NCBI GenBank assembly: GCA_947500385.1
Contig: CANMSA010000002.1
Location: forward strand, 405,821-469,820
Direction: 5' to 3'
Length of the DNA stretch: 64,000 bases
Source: an uncultured Flavobacteriaceae bacterium
Lineage (GTDB): Bacteria; Bacteroidota; Bacteroidia; Flavobacteriales; Flavobacteriaceae
In this document: piece by piece, positions 27,299 to 36,384 of the stretch
Layout of the letters: every line of letters begins with the position of its first letter
Numbering within the stretch: position 1 is the first letter of the stretch
Translations under genes and position numbers: made by a program
Notes under the pieces: model-generated
Told to the model about the DNA's origin: nothing
What the model saw: the letters and a program-made list of their open reading frames with translations, nothing else
The model's database searches: none

Positions 27299-30127
27299 AC
27301 CCAATCGGTGGGTCATGAACCCAACAGCGAATAGGCCCATGATTCCCAAAGCGGCATACCTTGTCCAGGTTTTTCGCGTAATGGGGGCGGTATCTCCCGA
27401 TACCACAAAGGCCGACCAATAATAGGGGTGCTGTAACAAGGGGTCATCGGTATTTTTCAAATACTTTAGTTTGGCCGCGCGCAAGGCTTCTTGCTTGCTA
27501 TTTCCCTCACAGAGGCTTTCATAGAAAAACTCCATCAATTTCACGCTGCTTTTATCGTTGATCTTCCAAAGGGTATTGACCAAAGACTTGGCACCCGCAT
27601 AGTAAAACCCTTTCGATAAGCTTAACATCCCCTGCCCGTTTCGAAGCGTTCCTATTCCCGTTTGGCAGGCACTTAAGGTGACCATCTCGGCATTGATGGT
27701 ACTTGCATACAGATCTTTTGTATATAGAATGTTTTCCTTTTCATTTTGACTAAACGCCAAATACGAATAGTCGGGGAACTCATCGTTTGCCGATGCATGT
27801 GTCGCTAAATGTATAATACCGAAGGCCGGTGCTTGCTCCCTAAAATTTTTCAAGGTTGCTTTTTCATACAAATAGGAGGCCGTATTAAAAAAGGCATTGA
27901 CCTTGACAAGTTCCTGGTCGTTATAGGCCAATTGCCCAAATTGCCTTGTACTATTCCGGTTATCGGTACCTTCGAAACGAGGGGCAAAAGCCAATACTTT
28001 TGCGTTTTTTTGTCCGGGATTGTTTTTAAGCGAAATGAGAGAGCCAATGGAATTCCCATAGCCGATGTTTTTGGTTTCTAAAAGATAGGCATCGTTCTCG
28101 GAAAGGATGTCAAAGGGAATATAATGTAAAAGGCCATCCGGTATAATGGTGAGTTGCGCCGCGCGGAAGCCTTTGAGCGGCTTTTTAAGTATTTTTTCAA
28201 ATAATAACGCTCCCAATTCAGGGATTTGGGAATCTTTTGCCAGGGAAGGGGTCGAAATAAGGGTGTAAAACTGTCGTACACTGCTTCTATCGGATGCGGT
28301 GAAAGGAAGTTTTAGAAATTCCTCTTTTGTATCATTGAGCGTAATAACATACAAGTGCTCCGCTGTCACGGTAAAAGAAAGTAGGGCGTTTTGCTCATTA
28401 AGAAGGGTGCTTCTAACCTCGGTAAGCGGCAGGGATTTGGCGCCATACTTGAGTTGATGATACTTTGGGAAGGCCAACTCTATACTATCTAAAAATGTAT
28501 AGTACTCTTTTTTGAGCTCAAACAAAGACATGGAAAATGCTTGATGATTTTCCGGTTTGTCAAAAAGTCGGGTTTCAAGATTCGCAATTTCTGAACGGAA
28601 TTGTGATTCTTTATCGAGAATATGCTCGGGCACGTTCCCATATCTACTGGCACTGGTGCTTCTGAGGGCTTCCAAAAGTATGAAGTCCTTATTTTTTTCA
28701 GAAATATTCAGTGCCAATTCAATGAAACTAGGATTTCTTTCTTGTTCATAGGCAAGATGCGCTACTGCGATCATATGGTGAAAAATAGGATAGCAGGTCT
28801 CGGCCAAGAATTGCTTATCGAGTTTGCTGTCGAACTCTTTTTTAAGCAGATCGAAGGTTTGTAAAATGTTCGTATTTGTTTTCAATGCGGATTTTAAATA
28901 CCCGTACTGTTTTGTTTTTTCAAAACCAAGTTGTAGCAGTTGTAATTTTATATCGAGCAGATGTAATAACTGCCTTTTGGAAAAAACGGTTTCTGGCGGT
29001 ATTTGAGTATCCGGTGAAGCAACGATAATTTTTTTTCCGGTATTGGCAAGCGCCGCTGCGATTGCGTGCAGCCCCGCTTCAAAATTGCCATGCTTTAAAT
29101 GAAAAGCGGCCACTTTGCCATGAATTTTCGCGATATCCTGATGCGGTTGGTCTTTATGATAGTCGGTATAAGCGTTCAAGGCCAGTTGGTATTGACGCAA
29201 ACTGTTTTCGCCGCTCTTTGAACCTGCAAATGCATCTCCATAAAGTACCAGGTATTCCTTGAAAAAAGGGTCTTTTTCGGCTAAATATCGCTTTCCCTCT
29301 CCAAGCCAGACCAACGCTTTTGATACGCTATCCTGCGCCAAGCAGTTTTCCGCCAGTTTTTGATGGATGCTGATGACGTTGTTTTTGAACTTGCTGTCTT
29401 GTTCGAAATGCCGTAGATAGGTAGTTCGGGCTCGGGATAGAAATGTATTCGCCTTTTTATATTGCCCTGTTTGGCTATACAATTGGGCCAGCAAGCGATT
29501 TGAATTATTAATATAGTCTTGGTAGTCTTCGAATGTCGACTTGTTTTCGTTTACAAAGTTAATGGCGTTCAGGTAAAATTCTTCGGAAAGGTCAAATTTG
29601 CCGGTGTTTTTATAAATCGTAGCTAAAAACGTATAGGCGGTATAAAGTGTCTCTAGCTGGTTTTGGTTTAGTTTTACGGGCTGTTGGGTGAGCGTGTTGA
29701 ACAGCTGTTGAAAATAGGTTTTCGCCTTTTCGTATTCTTTGGTCTTGAAGTAATAATTGCCTTTATCCAAAAGGTATGCGTCATGGTAATCGTCAAAACC
29801 TTCAATGTTTTTGGCGGCATTTTTTGCAAATAATACCTTTTCAATTTTAGAAAGTTCGGTCTGTAACTTCCTTAAATCATAATGATAATCGGCTGCGTAA
29901 ATCGTGTAGCTAATAATATCTAGCTGGGTGGGAAGATCGTTTAGTTGTTTCGCAAGCTGTAATGCTTTTTCGAAATAAACATAGGCACTGTCCTTGTTCT
30001 GATAGGTTTGCTCATATGCTTGGTCAAAATAGGAGTTTAATAGAGTAGTTTGTTTTTCTTCGGCTTGTGAGAACGCGCCCAGGAAAACAAGCAAAAAAAT
30101 CGGTGTAAGGTATTTTTTTTTCATCAT
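27290..30127 (-). CDS. Exported TPR-CHAT (caspase-like) protease with C-terminal membrane anchor
   Basis: 945 residues. A Sec signal peptide (MMKKKYLTPIFLLVFLGAFSQ) leads to about 450 residues of TPR-like helices, then a coiled-coil linker and the CHAT domain at about 640-915. The catalytic dyad is intact: His777 in IIHLATHAS and Cys821 in VTLSACQTG. A last membrane helix (922-940) and short basic tail follow. CHAT proteins are caspase-related proteases; most known ones are cytoplasmic, but here the signal peptide puts the protease in the periplasm. It ends 9 bp inside the convergent TPR anti-sigma gene. A likely task is cleavage of an envelope protein such as that anti-sigma factor. Confidence 0.9.
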   Translation of the reverse strand: MMKKKYLTPIFLLVFLGAFSQAEEKQTTLLNSYFDQAYEQTYQNKDSAYVYFEKALQLAKQLNDLPTQLDIISYTIYAADYHYDLRKLQTELSKIEKVLFAKNAAKNIEGFDDYHDAYLLDKGNYYFKTKEYEKAKTYFQQLFNTLTQQPVKLNQNQLETLYTAYTFLATIYKNTGKFDLSEEFYLNAINFVNENKSTFEDYQDYINNSNRLLAQLYSQTGQYKKANTFLSRARTTYLRHFEQDSKFKNNVISIHQKLAENCLAQDSVSKALVWLGEGKRYLAEKDPFFKEYLVLYGDAFAGSKSGENSLRQYQLALNAYTDYHKDQPHQDIAKIHGKVAAFHLKHGNFEAGLHAIAAALANTGKKIIVASPDTQIPPETVFSKRQLLHLLDIKLQLLQLGFEKTKQYGYLKSALKTNTNILQTFDLLKKEFDSKLDKQFLAETCYPIFHHMIAVAHLAYEQERNPSFIELALNISEKNKDFILLEALRSTSASRYGNVPEHILDKESQFRSEIANLETRLFDKPENHQAFSMSLFELKKEYYTFLDSIELAFPKYHQLKYGAKSLPLTEVRSTLLNEQNALLSFTVTAEHLYVITLNDTKEEFLKLPFTASDRSSVRQFYTLISTPSLAKDSQIPELGALLFEKILKKPLKGFRAAQLTIIPDGLLHYIPFDILSENDAYLLETKNIGYGNSIGSLISLKNNPGQKNAKVLAFAPRFEGTDNRNSTRQFGQLAYNDQELVKVNAFFNTASYLYEKATLKNFREQAPAFGIIHLATHASANDEFPDYSYLAFSQNEKENILYTKDLYASTINAEMVTLSACQTGIGTLRNGQGMLSLSKGFYYAGAKSLVNTLWKINDKSSVKLMEFFYESLCEGNSKQEALRAAKLKYLKNTDDPLLQHPYYWSAFVVSGDTAPITRKTWTRYAALGIMGLFAVGFMTHRLGLF

Positions 30128-30131
30128 CTAA

Positions 30132-30156
30132 AAGCCCCGAAACATCCTCGGGGCTT
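30132..30156 (-). terminator. Hairpin abutting the CHAT start codon (terminator or attenuator)
   Basis: A perfect 9-bp GC-rich stem (AAGCCCCGA 30132-30140 with 30148-30156), 7-base loop, followed on the minus strand by TTAG and then the CHAT ATG at 30127. It lies between the Cys-rich lipoprotein gene and CHAT. It could end the lipoprotein transcript partly, or mask the CHAT ribosome site. Confidence 0.75.
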
Positions 30157-30191
30157 ATATATCATTTCTTAGTATTCATCGGTATACGCCC

Positions 30192-30848
30192 TTAGTCATA
30201 AGAAATGGGAACGCGATACGAAATAGATCCCCCTTCGGCGTACTCGTATTCTTTTTGAACCTGAATGAAACCGTTATCACATTCATCACTCTCCAATACG
30301 ATTCCGATTAAATTTTCACCACCTTCGACTTGGTACATATCTACTACTTCACCGCATGGCGCTCCGTCAAAGGTTACCACGGTAATGTCGATGGCACCTT
30401 CCTGTCCTTCGGGTACCCAAATGATCAGCTGGTCATCTGGCATTCTGATCGGACAACTTAATGCACAATCTTTCAGATCTCCACAAGGGTTTGGTTTTGG
30501 TCTTGGGCACTTTTTGGTCGGGCACTTGATCCCTAAAAGTAATTCTTCGTTTACTTCAAAGTAGTAACGATTCCGTTCAATTCCCAATTGCACTTCCTCG
30601 AGCTCCGGTAATAACTCTTCGTTACCTGCTTCTATCTCCGAGATAAGCACTTCTTTTTGACAATTTAGTTCTGTCAAGGTCGTTTCCAATGAATGTTGAT
30701 GAAGAAACAGCTCCATAAAAGCGTTTTCCTCATTTTCGTTGACACTATACGAAACGGCGTTCAATTCGTTTTCTGCAGTGGGGCGATCGGAACAAGAAAT
30801 TCCTAACAACATGGCTCCCATAAGTAATAGATAGTTCATATTTTTCAT
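30192..30848 (-). CDS. Cys-rich lipoprotein upstream of CHAT protease
   Basis: 218 residues from the Met at 30848 (alternative Met at 30839). Signal and lipobox MNYLLLMGAMLLGISC. A helical, probably coiled-coil part follows (LHQHSLETTLTELNCQKEV, EELLPELEEVQLGIERN). Then a Cys- and Pro-rich link (IKCPTKKCPRPKPNPCGD, CALSCPIRMP) and a beta-rich C-terminal domain ending ISYRVPISYD. No family recognised. It is 64 bp upstream of CHAT and carries the shared promoter element. It may be a partner, sensor or substrate of the protease. Confidence 0.78.
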   Translation of the reverse strand: MKNMNYLLLMGAMLLGISCSDRPTAENELNAVSYSVNENEENAFMELFLHQHSLETTLTELNCQKEVLISEIEAGNEELLPELEEVQLGIERNRYYFEVNEELLLGIKCPTKKCPRPKPNPCGDLKDCALSCPIRMPDDQLIIWVPEGQEGAIDITVVTFDGAPCGEVVDMYQVEGGENLIGIVLESDECDNGFIQVQKEYEYAEGGSISYRVPISYD

Positions 30849-30858
30849 ACTATTTTGG

Positions 30859-30898
30859 TTTATAGTTGTTGGTTCCATTATTTATAAAAAGTAAACAT
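30859..30898 (-). promoter_or_regulatory. Bipartite promoter-like element, copy 2 (Cys-rich lipoprotein/CHAT unit)
   Basis: On the minus strand: ATGTTTACTTTTT (30898-30886), 15 bases, then AACAACTATAAA (30870-30859). It shares 12 of 13 bases of the first block with copy 1, and also GGWACCAA at the same offset (30876-30869; 25683-25676 in copy 1). Confidence 0.6.
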
Positions 30899-31702
30899 TT
30901 CTGTTGTTGAACACGGTAAAAGTATTCGTTGACCAATAATTGAAGTGGTAAAATGTATGTGCGGAAGGCAATCATGTATTTTTGGTCGAGTTTTTTATAT
31001 AAACTGCAACGAAAAGAGGCGATCCGTGTGTAATCCTTTTGCTCAATTTCTTTCGTATTGCGTAGGGCTACCTTCCTATTATATATAAGGTATTGGTGTA
31101 TAGTTTGCTTTCTTTATTTTGAGTAAGCAATCCTTTTTGGTTTGCAAGGAAAGAAATAAAAGGTACCTGAAACTAAAACTTGGAAAAGGCAAAGAAGCCC
31201 AAAAGAGAAGGAATTATGATACCGCCAAACCTGTACGACCCCCCCGATGTATCGAAATCGATGTTACATCACATGATGCTGACTAAGGTAGTTCCCCCGA
31301 AACCTATCATCTAGCAAATCACCAAACCAACGAATTGATATGGTGTCTTGTGGTGCAAACTCATCGGATGTTTGTCTTACGACAATTCACGTTCTTATTT
31401 AAAACATGACCGTAGAGCCGTACCTATTGGTTGGCAGTTTCATAAAAATGTTATGGGTCGGTTGAAAACCCAAAAACCGTATATTTTTATCAATCTAATT
31501 CTCTAAAAAGCATGAGGGTAAAACCATCATTACTTAGTAGGGCTGCTAACGGGGGAAACAGAAGGTAAAAATACATATTTTCCGTTCAAAACCCCTTATA
31601 AATCAAAACTTTATGTTAACACATTGTTAATTTTCGCAAATTAACCGCAATGCGAAAATTTTAGAACACAAGTCTTCGAAATTATGATGCTTTTTCACCC
31701 TA
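30899..31702. other. ORF-poor intergenic region
   Basis: About 800 bp with no convincing long gene. It holds a 32-codon ORF at 31216-31314 and a 19-codon ORF at 31406-31465. It also has a 10-bp inverted repeat AATTTTCGCA (31629-31638 with 31651-31660, 12-base loop), downstream of the small gene at 31703 on the minus strand but without a T-run. Confidence 0.45.
31216..31314 (+). CDS. Candidate microprotein, 32 aa, Pro-rich (uncertain)
   Basis: An ATG ORF after a purine-rich AGAGAAGGA stretch, beginning MIPPNLYDPPDVSK and ending VVPPKPII. Six prolines and a Met/His cluster in the middle. No family recognised and no modification enzyme is adjacent. It may be a leader peptide or chance. Confidence 0.27.
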   Translation: MIPPNLYDPPDVSKSMLHHMMLTKVVPPKPII

Positions 31703-31852
31703 TTATTTGATTTCCATTTCCTCAGCGATACTTTCGCTATTTTCTGCAATCGCCAGATTTGTAGTGTCCTGATTTGTGTCATATCTTTTGACCACCATCG
31801 CCATCAAAAGCATAAAAACAAAAACTACAAACATAATCACACATTTTTTCAT
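31703..31852 (-). CDS. Small single-span membrane protein, 49 aa
   Basis: A 49-codon ORF beginning MKKCVIMFVVFVFMLLMAMV, a hydrophobic helix at about 5-21, then VKRYDTNQDTT and an acidic tail (AENSESIAEEMEIK). The layout looks like a short exported or membrane-anchored peptide with a soluble acidic tail. No family recognised. It is isolated, 338 bp from the divergent LytTR gene. The clear charge and hydrophobicity layout supports coding. Confidence 0.55.
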   Translation of the reverse strand: MKKCVIMFVVFVFMLLMAMVVKRYDTNQDTTNLAIAENSESIAEEMEIK

Positions 31853-32190
31853 CGTAAGTTCCCTTTAAGTTATGTACGTTATTGCCGGGGAGCTAAAGGT
31901 TTAATTTCGTTGGAGCCTAAAAGTATAGGAATCACGTAGGTATGAAAATCGGTTATGTATAAATGGTTTAATTTTATGTATAGATGGCAATACGCAAAAA
32001 AGAGCACAGTCGCCCCGGGTTTTTATGTAGGTTTTTTCTTTCTTTATGCGTAATTGGCTATCACCGTTCTATTTCTGCCCTTTTTTATACCAATCATACG
32101 GCATATGCTCCCATTGATACATCTTTTCTTGAAAAAATGAGACTTAATGCTATTTTTGAGTAACTTAAAGATTAAAGATTCGATACTAAA
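31853..32190. promoter_or_regulatory. Divergent intergenic region with promoter of the LytTR operon
   Basis: 338 bp with no gene seen. A promoter of the Bacteroidota form lies at 32130-32159 on the + strand: TTG, 19 bases, TATTTTTG. That gives a leader of about 25 bases before the ATG at 32191. Confidence 0.55.
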
Positions 32191-32925
32191 ATGATAGAAG
32201 CGGTATTAGTAGATGACGAGTTAAAAGCAATACAGAGCCTTTCTTGGGAGCTTACGAACTTCAGCGATGAAATTAATATCGGGGCTTCGTTTACGGATCC
32301 AAAAGAAGCACTGGGATATCTTGAAAAGAACACCCCGGATTGCCTTTTTTTAGATATTGAAATGCCTACTATGGATGGGTTTCAGTTTATACAAAAACTT
32401 ACCAATAAGAATTTTCCGGTGGTCATTACCACGGCGTATAACCAATATGCGATAAAAGCATTGAAGAATGAAGCCATTGACTATCTTTTAAAGCCCATTG
32501 ATACCGATGATTTAAAAGATACCATTGTGAAGATCAAGAAGCATAATTCAAAGAATTTCTCTGTTGAACGTTTGGAGAAAATCCTTTTGAATTTCAATGC
32601 CAATGCGCTTCACAAGAAGATTACCATCAATACCGATGGGAAATTGCTTTTTCTGGAGAGCGATGAAATCTTGTATGCCGAGTCTGATGGAAACTATAGC
32701 ACGGTCTATTTGGCTGATGGGCAAAAAATTGTTTTAACGAAGAAATTGAAAGAAGTGAATGAACTGTTACCGGAAGAATCGTTTTTCAGAATTCACAACT
32801 CCTATATTATCAACCTTTCCAAGATTAAAGAATTCTTGAAGACCGATGGCTATGTTGTCTTAAAGTCGAATCACAAGATCCCGGTATCTAGGCAGAAAAA
32901 ATCCGATTTTCTAGATATGCTCTAG
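32191..32925 (+). CDS. LytTR-family response regulator
   Basis: 244 residues. Receiver domain at about 1-118 with acidic pocket VLVDDE, phospho-acceptor Asp55 in CLFLDIEMPTMDGF, and the conserved Thr and Lys in VITTAYNQYA and YLLKPI. The LytTR DNA-binding domain (about 140-240) has LFLESDEILYAESDGNYSTV and SFFRIHNSYIINLSKI. It is cytoplasmic and binds direct repeats in promoters. The kinase gene starts 8 bp after its stop, so the pair is a two-component system. Confidence 0.96.
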   Translation: MIEAVLVDDELKAIQSLSWELTNFSDEINIGASFTDPKEALGYLEKNTPDCLFLDIEMPTMDGFQFIQKLTNKNFPVVITTAYNQYAIKALKNEAIDYLLKPIDTDDLKDTIVKIKKHNSKNFSVERLEKILLNFNANALHKKITINTDGKLLFLESDEILYAESDGNYSTVYLADGQKIVLTKKLKEVNELLPEESFFRIHNSYIINLSKIKEFLKTDGYVVLKSNHKIPVSRQKKSDFLDML

Positions 32926-32933
32926 AACCTTTT

Positions 32934-34892
32934 ATGCCTTGGCTTTTTAAAAATATACACTTCAACTTTCGAACGGGCATACTGCCCGTTTTGGCGCTTT
33001 TATACTTTTGTGAAAGCTTGCAGGGCCAAGAAGTTCCTAAGGATTTTGAAAAAAAGACCGATAGCTTAATCAAGTTGGCACCGGACACTTACAAAGAGCT
33101 CGACGCAGTATTGAGACCCTTTAGAAACGATACCGTATTAATGCGTTTTTTCTGTGACAAGGCCATAGAGCAAAAATATTTGAACGGACAAGCGTATGTA
33201 TTGAACCAATTGGGTAGAAAATACCGGGATATTTCAGAATTTTCCCGTAGTCTTGAATTACACCACAAGGCCTATGAGGTGGCGCAAGAGGCGAAAAACA
33301 TAGAGTTTGAGGTGTATAGTCTTAATATGATCAGCGTCATCCACCGCAAGACCGATAATATTACTGCCGCATTGGATTATAACCAAAAAGCCCTCGAGTT
33401 GGCAGAAAGTGTAGAAAACCCATCTATAGGACTAAAAAGAAGTATCAATGTTTCTTTGAATGCCATCGGTAACATTTATCAGACCTTGCAGCAATATACC
33501 AAAGCAATAGAACAGTTTACAGAATCGATTAGACTTGATGAAGAGTTGGGCAACGAGCTCGGCCTGGCGATCAACCATCAAAATGTGGGGGAATGTTATG
33601 AGGCCCAAGGAAAGTTGACGGAAGCCTTGGAAAGTTTTGAAACTTCTTTGCGCTATAATGAGCGTATCGATTCGGACAAGGGCAGGGTCATTTGCAATTA
33701 CAGTATTGCCCATGTATTCGTACACCAAGGGAAGGCAGATGAGGCGTTGGAAATGCTGGAAGCCGCTTTATCAAAAGCGGAGGCAATCGGCGATATGTCG
33801 GTGCTAAGCTCGGTGTATATCAACCTGGGTTGGACATTGATTCATTTAAACCGGTACAAAGAATCAAAGAAGGCTTTGTTAAAGGGGTTGGCCTTGGCCG
33901 AGAAATACGAGTTGATCGCCTCGCAGTCGGAAGCGTATGGTTTTTTGTCGGACCTGGCGGTGAAGCAGCGCGATTTCGAAACTGCTTTGGAATATTACAA
34001 AAAAGAGCAGCACTTTGATCGGGAGGTATCCAATGACCGTAATCTTCGCTATGTAAATGATATTATTATTCGCTATGATACCGAAAAAAAGACGAATGAG
34101 ATCGCCGTGTTGGCCATGGAAAATGAGAATGTAAAGTTAAAACTTCGTAAGAACGAAACACTGATTCTCATTAGCGGTATTGCCTTGGCCCTGCTAGCGG
34201 GCATTTTCTATATTCTATATAGGCAATACCAGCTTAAAAACGAAAAAAAGGTACTGACGCTGGAACAGAGCATGTTGCGCAGTCAAATGAACCCACATTT
34301 TCTGTTCAATTCCCTTAATTCCATTAAGCTTTATATCATTAATAATGAACAGAAAAATGCCGTTCACTACTTGAACAAATTTTCCAAATTGGTGCGTAAA
34401 ATTTTAGAAGCTTCCTCCTTAAAGGAAATACCCTTGGCCGAAGAGCTCGAAACGGTTGAATTATATATGAATATTGAGGACATACGCTTCTCGAACGAAA
34501 TCAACTTTCAAATAAATATTGACGAAGGTATCGACGTACACCAGGTAAAGATACCCTCTCTGATTTTACAACCTTTTTTGGAGAATGCCCTCTGGCACGG
34601 ACTCTCTTCGAAGGAAGGGGTCAAAAACATCGATTTACGGGTCAGTAGGGACGATGAGCATTACATCTACATTAGTATTACCGACAATGGGGTGGGCAGA
34701 GTGGCGGCACAAAAGATAAAAGATGGAAAGGTTTTGAAGCGTAAATCGGTGGGAATCGATATCACAAAAGAGCGTTTGGCCAATTTCTCAAAAGACTATC
34801 AAAATTCGTTCGAAGTAGATATTGTGGATCTTCACGACGAAGAGGGGATCCCCTCGGGTACCAAGGTGGTATTGCGTATTCCTACCGTCTAA
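32934..34892 (+). CDS. TPR-containing LytS-type sensor histidine kinase
   Basis: 652 residues. A signal-like N-terminal helix (residues 13-32) leads to a periplasmic TPR domain (about 90-385) for protein or peptide sensing. A membrane helix spans about 409-428. The His_kinase domain has His455 in MNPHFLFNSLNSIK, and the ATPase domain has LQPFLENALWHGL (N box) and ITDNGVGR. It partners the LytTR regulator directly upstream. The ligand is unknown. Its end overlaps the convergent DUF3109 gene by 11 bp. Confidence 0.95.
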   Translation: MPWLFKNIHFNFRTGILPVLALLYFCESLQGQEVPKDFEKKTDSLIKLAPDTYKELDAVLRPFRNDTVLMRFFCDKAIEQKYLNGQAYVLNQLGRKYRDISEFSRSLELHHKAYEVAQEAKNIEFEVYSLNMISVIHRKTDNITAALDYNQKALELAESVENPSIGLKRSINVSLNAIGNIYQTLQQYTKAIEQFTESIRLDEELGNELGLAINHQNVGECYEAQGKLTEALESFETSLRYNERIDSDKGRVICNYSIAHVFVHQGKADEALEMLEAALSKAEAIGDMSVLSSVYINLGWTLIHLNRYKESKKALLKGLALAEKYELIASQSEAYGFLSDLAVKQRDFETALEYYKKEQHFDREVSNDRNLRYVNDIIIRYDTEKKTNEIAVLAMENENVKLKLRKNETLILISGIALALLAGIFYILYRQYQLKNEKKVLTLEQSMLRSQMNPHFLFNSLNSIKLYIINNEQKNAVHYLNKFSKLVRKILEASSLKEIPLAEELETVELYMNIEDIRFSNEINFQINIDEGIDVHQVKIPSLILQPFLENALWHGLSSKEGVKNIDLRVSRDDEHYIYISITDNGVGRVAAQKIKDGKVLKRKSVGIDITKERLANFSKDYQNSFEVDIVDLHDEEGIPSGTKVVLRIPTV

Positions 34893-35454
34893 GGTGCTCT
34901 TCCGCCACTTTTTCCAACTCTTCATACCAGGCTTTTCCGAACTTTCGAACCAGCGCCTCTTTCACGAATTTATAAATCGGTACCTGCAGTTCTGCACCCA
35001 AACTACAGGCCGGATCACATATTTGCCATTTATGGTAGTTCACCGCGGTGAGCTCGGTATAGGCTCGCACCCGAATCGGGTATAAATGGCAGGAAACGGG
35101 TTTTTTCCATGTGATCGCCCCTTCATTATAGGCTTCTTCCAAGCCACATTTTGCAGTCCCGTTTTCGGAAAATACAACATAGGCGCATTCACTTTCATTG
35201 ACCAATGGGGTTTCCCATTCCCCATCCTCGCCCTTTACGAAGGCCCCTTGGGCTTCGATAGCGGCAATGCCTTTGGCCCTCAGAAAGGGTTTCACCTTTG
35301 CATAGATATCCACAAGAATTTCGGTCTCTTGATCTTCTAAAGGAGCGCCCGCATTCCCATCGATGCAACAAGCACCTTTACAAGCGGTTAGGTTGCAAAC
35401 AAAATCATGCTCGATAATTTCCTCCGATACAATGGTTTTTCCCAGTTGGAACAT
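34882..35454 (-). CDS. DUF3109 family Cys-rich protein
   Basis: 190 residues from the Met at 35454. The N-terminal part has HDFVCNLTACKGACCIDGNAG, a Cys cluster like those of zinc- or iron-chelating families. Further Cys occur in NESECAYVVF, GTAKCGLEEA, PVSCHLYPIRV and WQICDPACSLG. DUF3109 is common in Bacteroidota and has no known role; a metal-binding function is likely from the cysteines. Confidence 0.88.
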   Translation of the reverse strand: MFQLGKTIVSEEIIEHDFVCNLTACKGACCIDGNAGAPLEDQETEILVDIYAKVKPFLRAKGIAAIEAQGAFVKGEDGEWETPLVNESECAYVVFSENGTAKCGLEEAYNEGAITWKKPVSCHLYPIRVRAYTELTAVNYHKWQICDPACSLGAELQVPIYKFVKEALVRKFGKAWYEELEKVAEEHLRR

Positions 35455-35571
35455 ACAGCTGATTTGAAGGGGCAAAGATACCGTTTTGATGCTTTTCCAA
35501 ACAGAATTATTTCTGGGAAAAGAAATAAAAACTACCGAGGAAAACGTAGTTTTGTCAAAAATTTAAAGCAG

Positions 35572-36156
35572 ATGACTTTTCATTTCGATTTTCGGGAAAT
35601 CGTGACGGCCACCATGGTGCTTTTTGCGGTGATCGATATTCTGGGAAGTATCCCTATTGTAATAGGCCTTAGGAGCAAAACGGGGCATATACAATCTGAA
35701 AAAGCTTCCATTGTTTCAGCCTGTTTGATGGTGGCATTTTTGTTTTTGGGCGAGGAGATTTTGAACTTGATCGGAATCGATGTGAACTCGTTTGCCGTCG
35801 CGGGGGCATTTGTTATTTTCTTTTTGGCGATTGAAATGATTTTAGGAATATCGCTCTACAAGGACGATGAGCCCGAAAGTGCCTCTATTGTTCCTATCGC
35901 ATTCCCTATGATAGCAGGGGCAGGGACGCTTACTTCCTTACTTTCGTTGAGGGCGGAATATTATGTGGAGAATATCATAGTCGCCATTATCGTAAATATA
36001 ATTTTTGTGTACCTTGTATTAAAGTCTTCGGTACGCATCGAAAAGTTTTTAGGTAAAAACGGAGTGAGTGTGATCCGAAAGGTTTTTGGCGTCATTCTAT
36101 TGGCAATAGCGGTAAAACTATTTGCCACCAATATAAACGGACTTTTTGCACAGTGA
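35572..36156 (+). CDS. MarC family membrane protein
   Basis: 194 residues from the ATG at 35572, where similarity to the family begins (MTFHFDFREIVTATMVLFA); the longer upstream frame runs into the divergent DUF3109 gene. It has six predicted membrane helices with the family pattern VIDILGSIPIVIGL and PIAFPMIAGAGTLTSLLSL. MarC proteins are inner-membrane proteins of unsettled function, once linked to multiple resistance. A small membrane protein gene follows 24 bp later. Confidence 0.93.
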   Translation: MTFHFDFREIVTATMVLFAVIDILGSIPIVIGLRSKTGHIQSEKASIVSACLMVAFLFLGEEILNLIGIDVNSFAVAGAFVIFFLAIEMILGISLYKDDEPESASIVPIAFPMIAGAGTLTSLLSLRAEYYVENIIVAIIVNIIFVYLVLKSSVRIEKFLGKNGVSVIRKVFGVILLAIAVKLFATNINGLFAQ

Positions 36157-36180
36157 TAGTACGGTTAAAGACATTAGAAA

Positions 36181-36384
36181 ATGAATAAAACACTGACCAT
36201 TGTCTTGATTTTGATAGCGATCGCGCTGATAGCTTACAACGTTACCCTGTTGGATTTTCAAAATCTTTTGGAAGGAAATAGCATTATTGCCTTGATCGGT
36301 ATTGTAGCCTCTTTGTGTGCAATCGTATTGCTGCTGATTTATATGACCTCTAAAAAAATACAGAAAAAGATCAACGAGGATTAA
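36181..36384 (+). CDS. Small two-span membrane protein
   Basis: 67 residues with two hydrophobic helices (LTIVLILIAIALIAYNVTLL and IIALIGIVASLCAIVLLLIY) and a basic C-terminal tail (SKKIQKKINED). It matches the style of short flavobacterial membrane proteins found after marC. Its end overlaps the end of the convergent protease gene by 4 bp. Function unknown. Confidence 0.8.
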   Translation: MNKTLTIVLILIAIALIAYNVTLLDFQNLLEGNSIIALIGIVASLCAIVLLLIYMTSKKIQKKINED

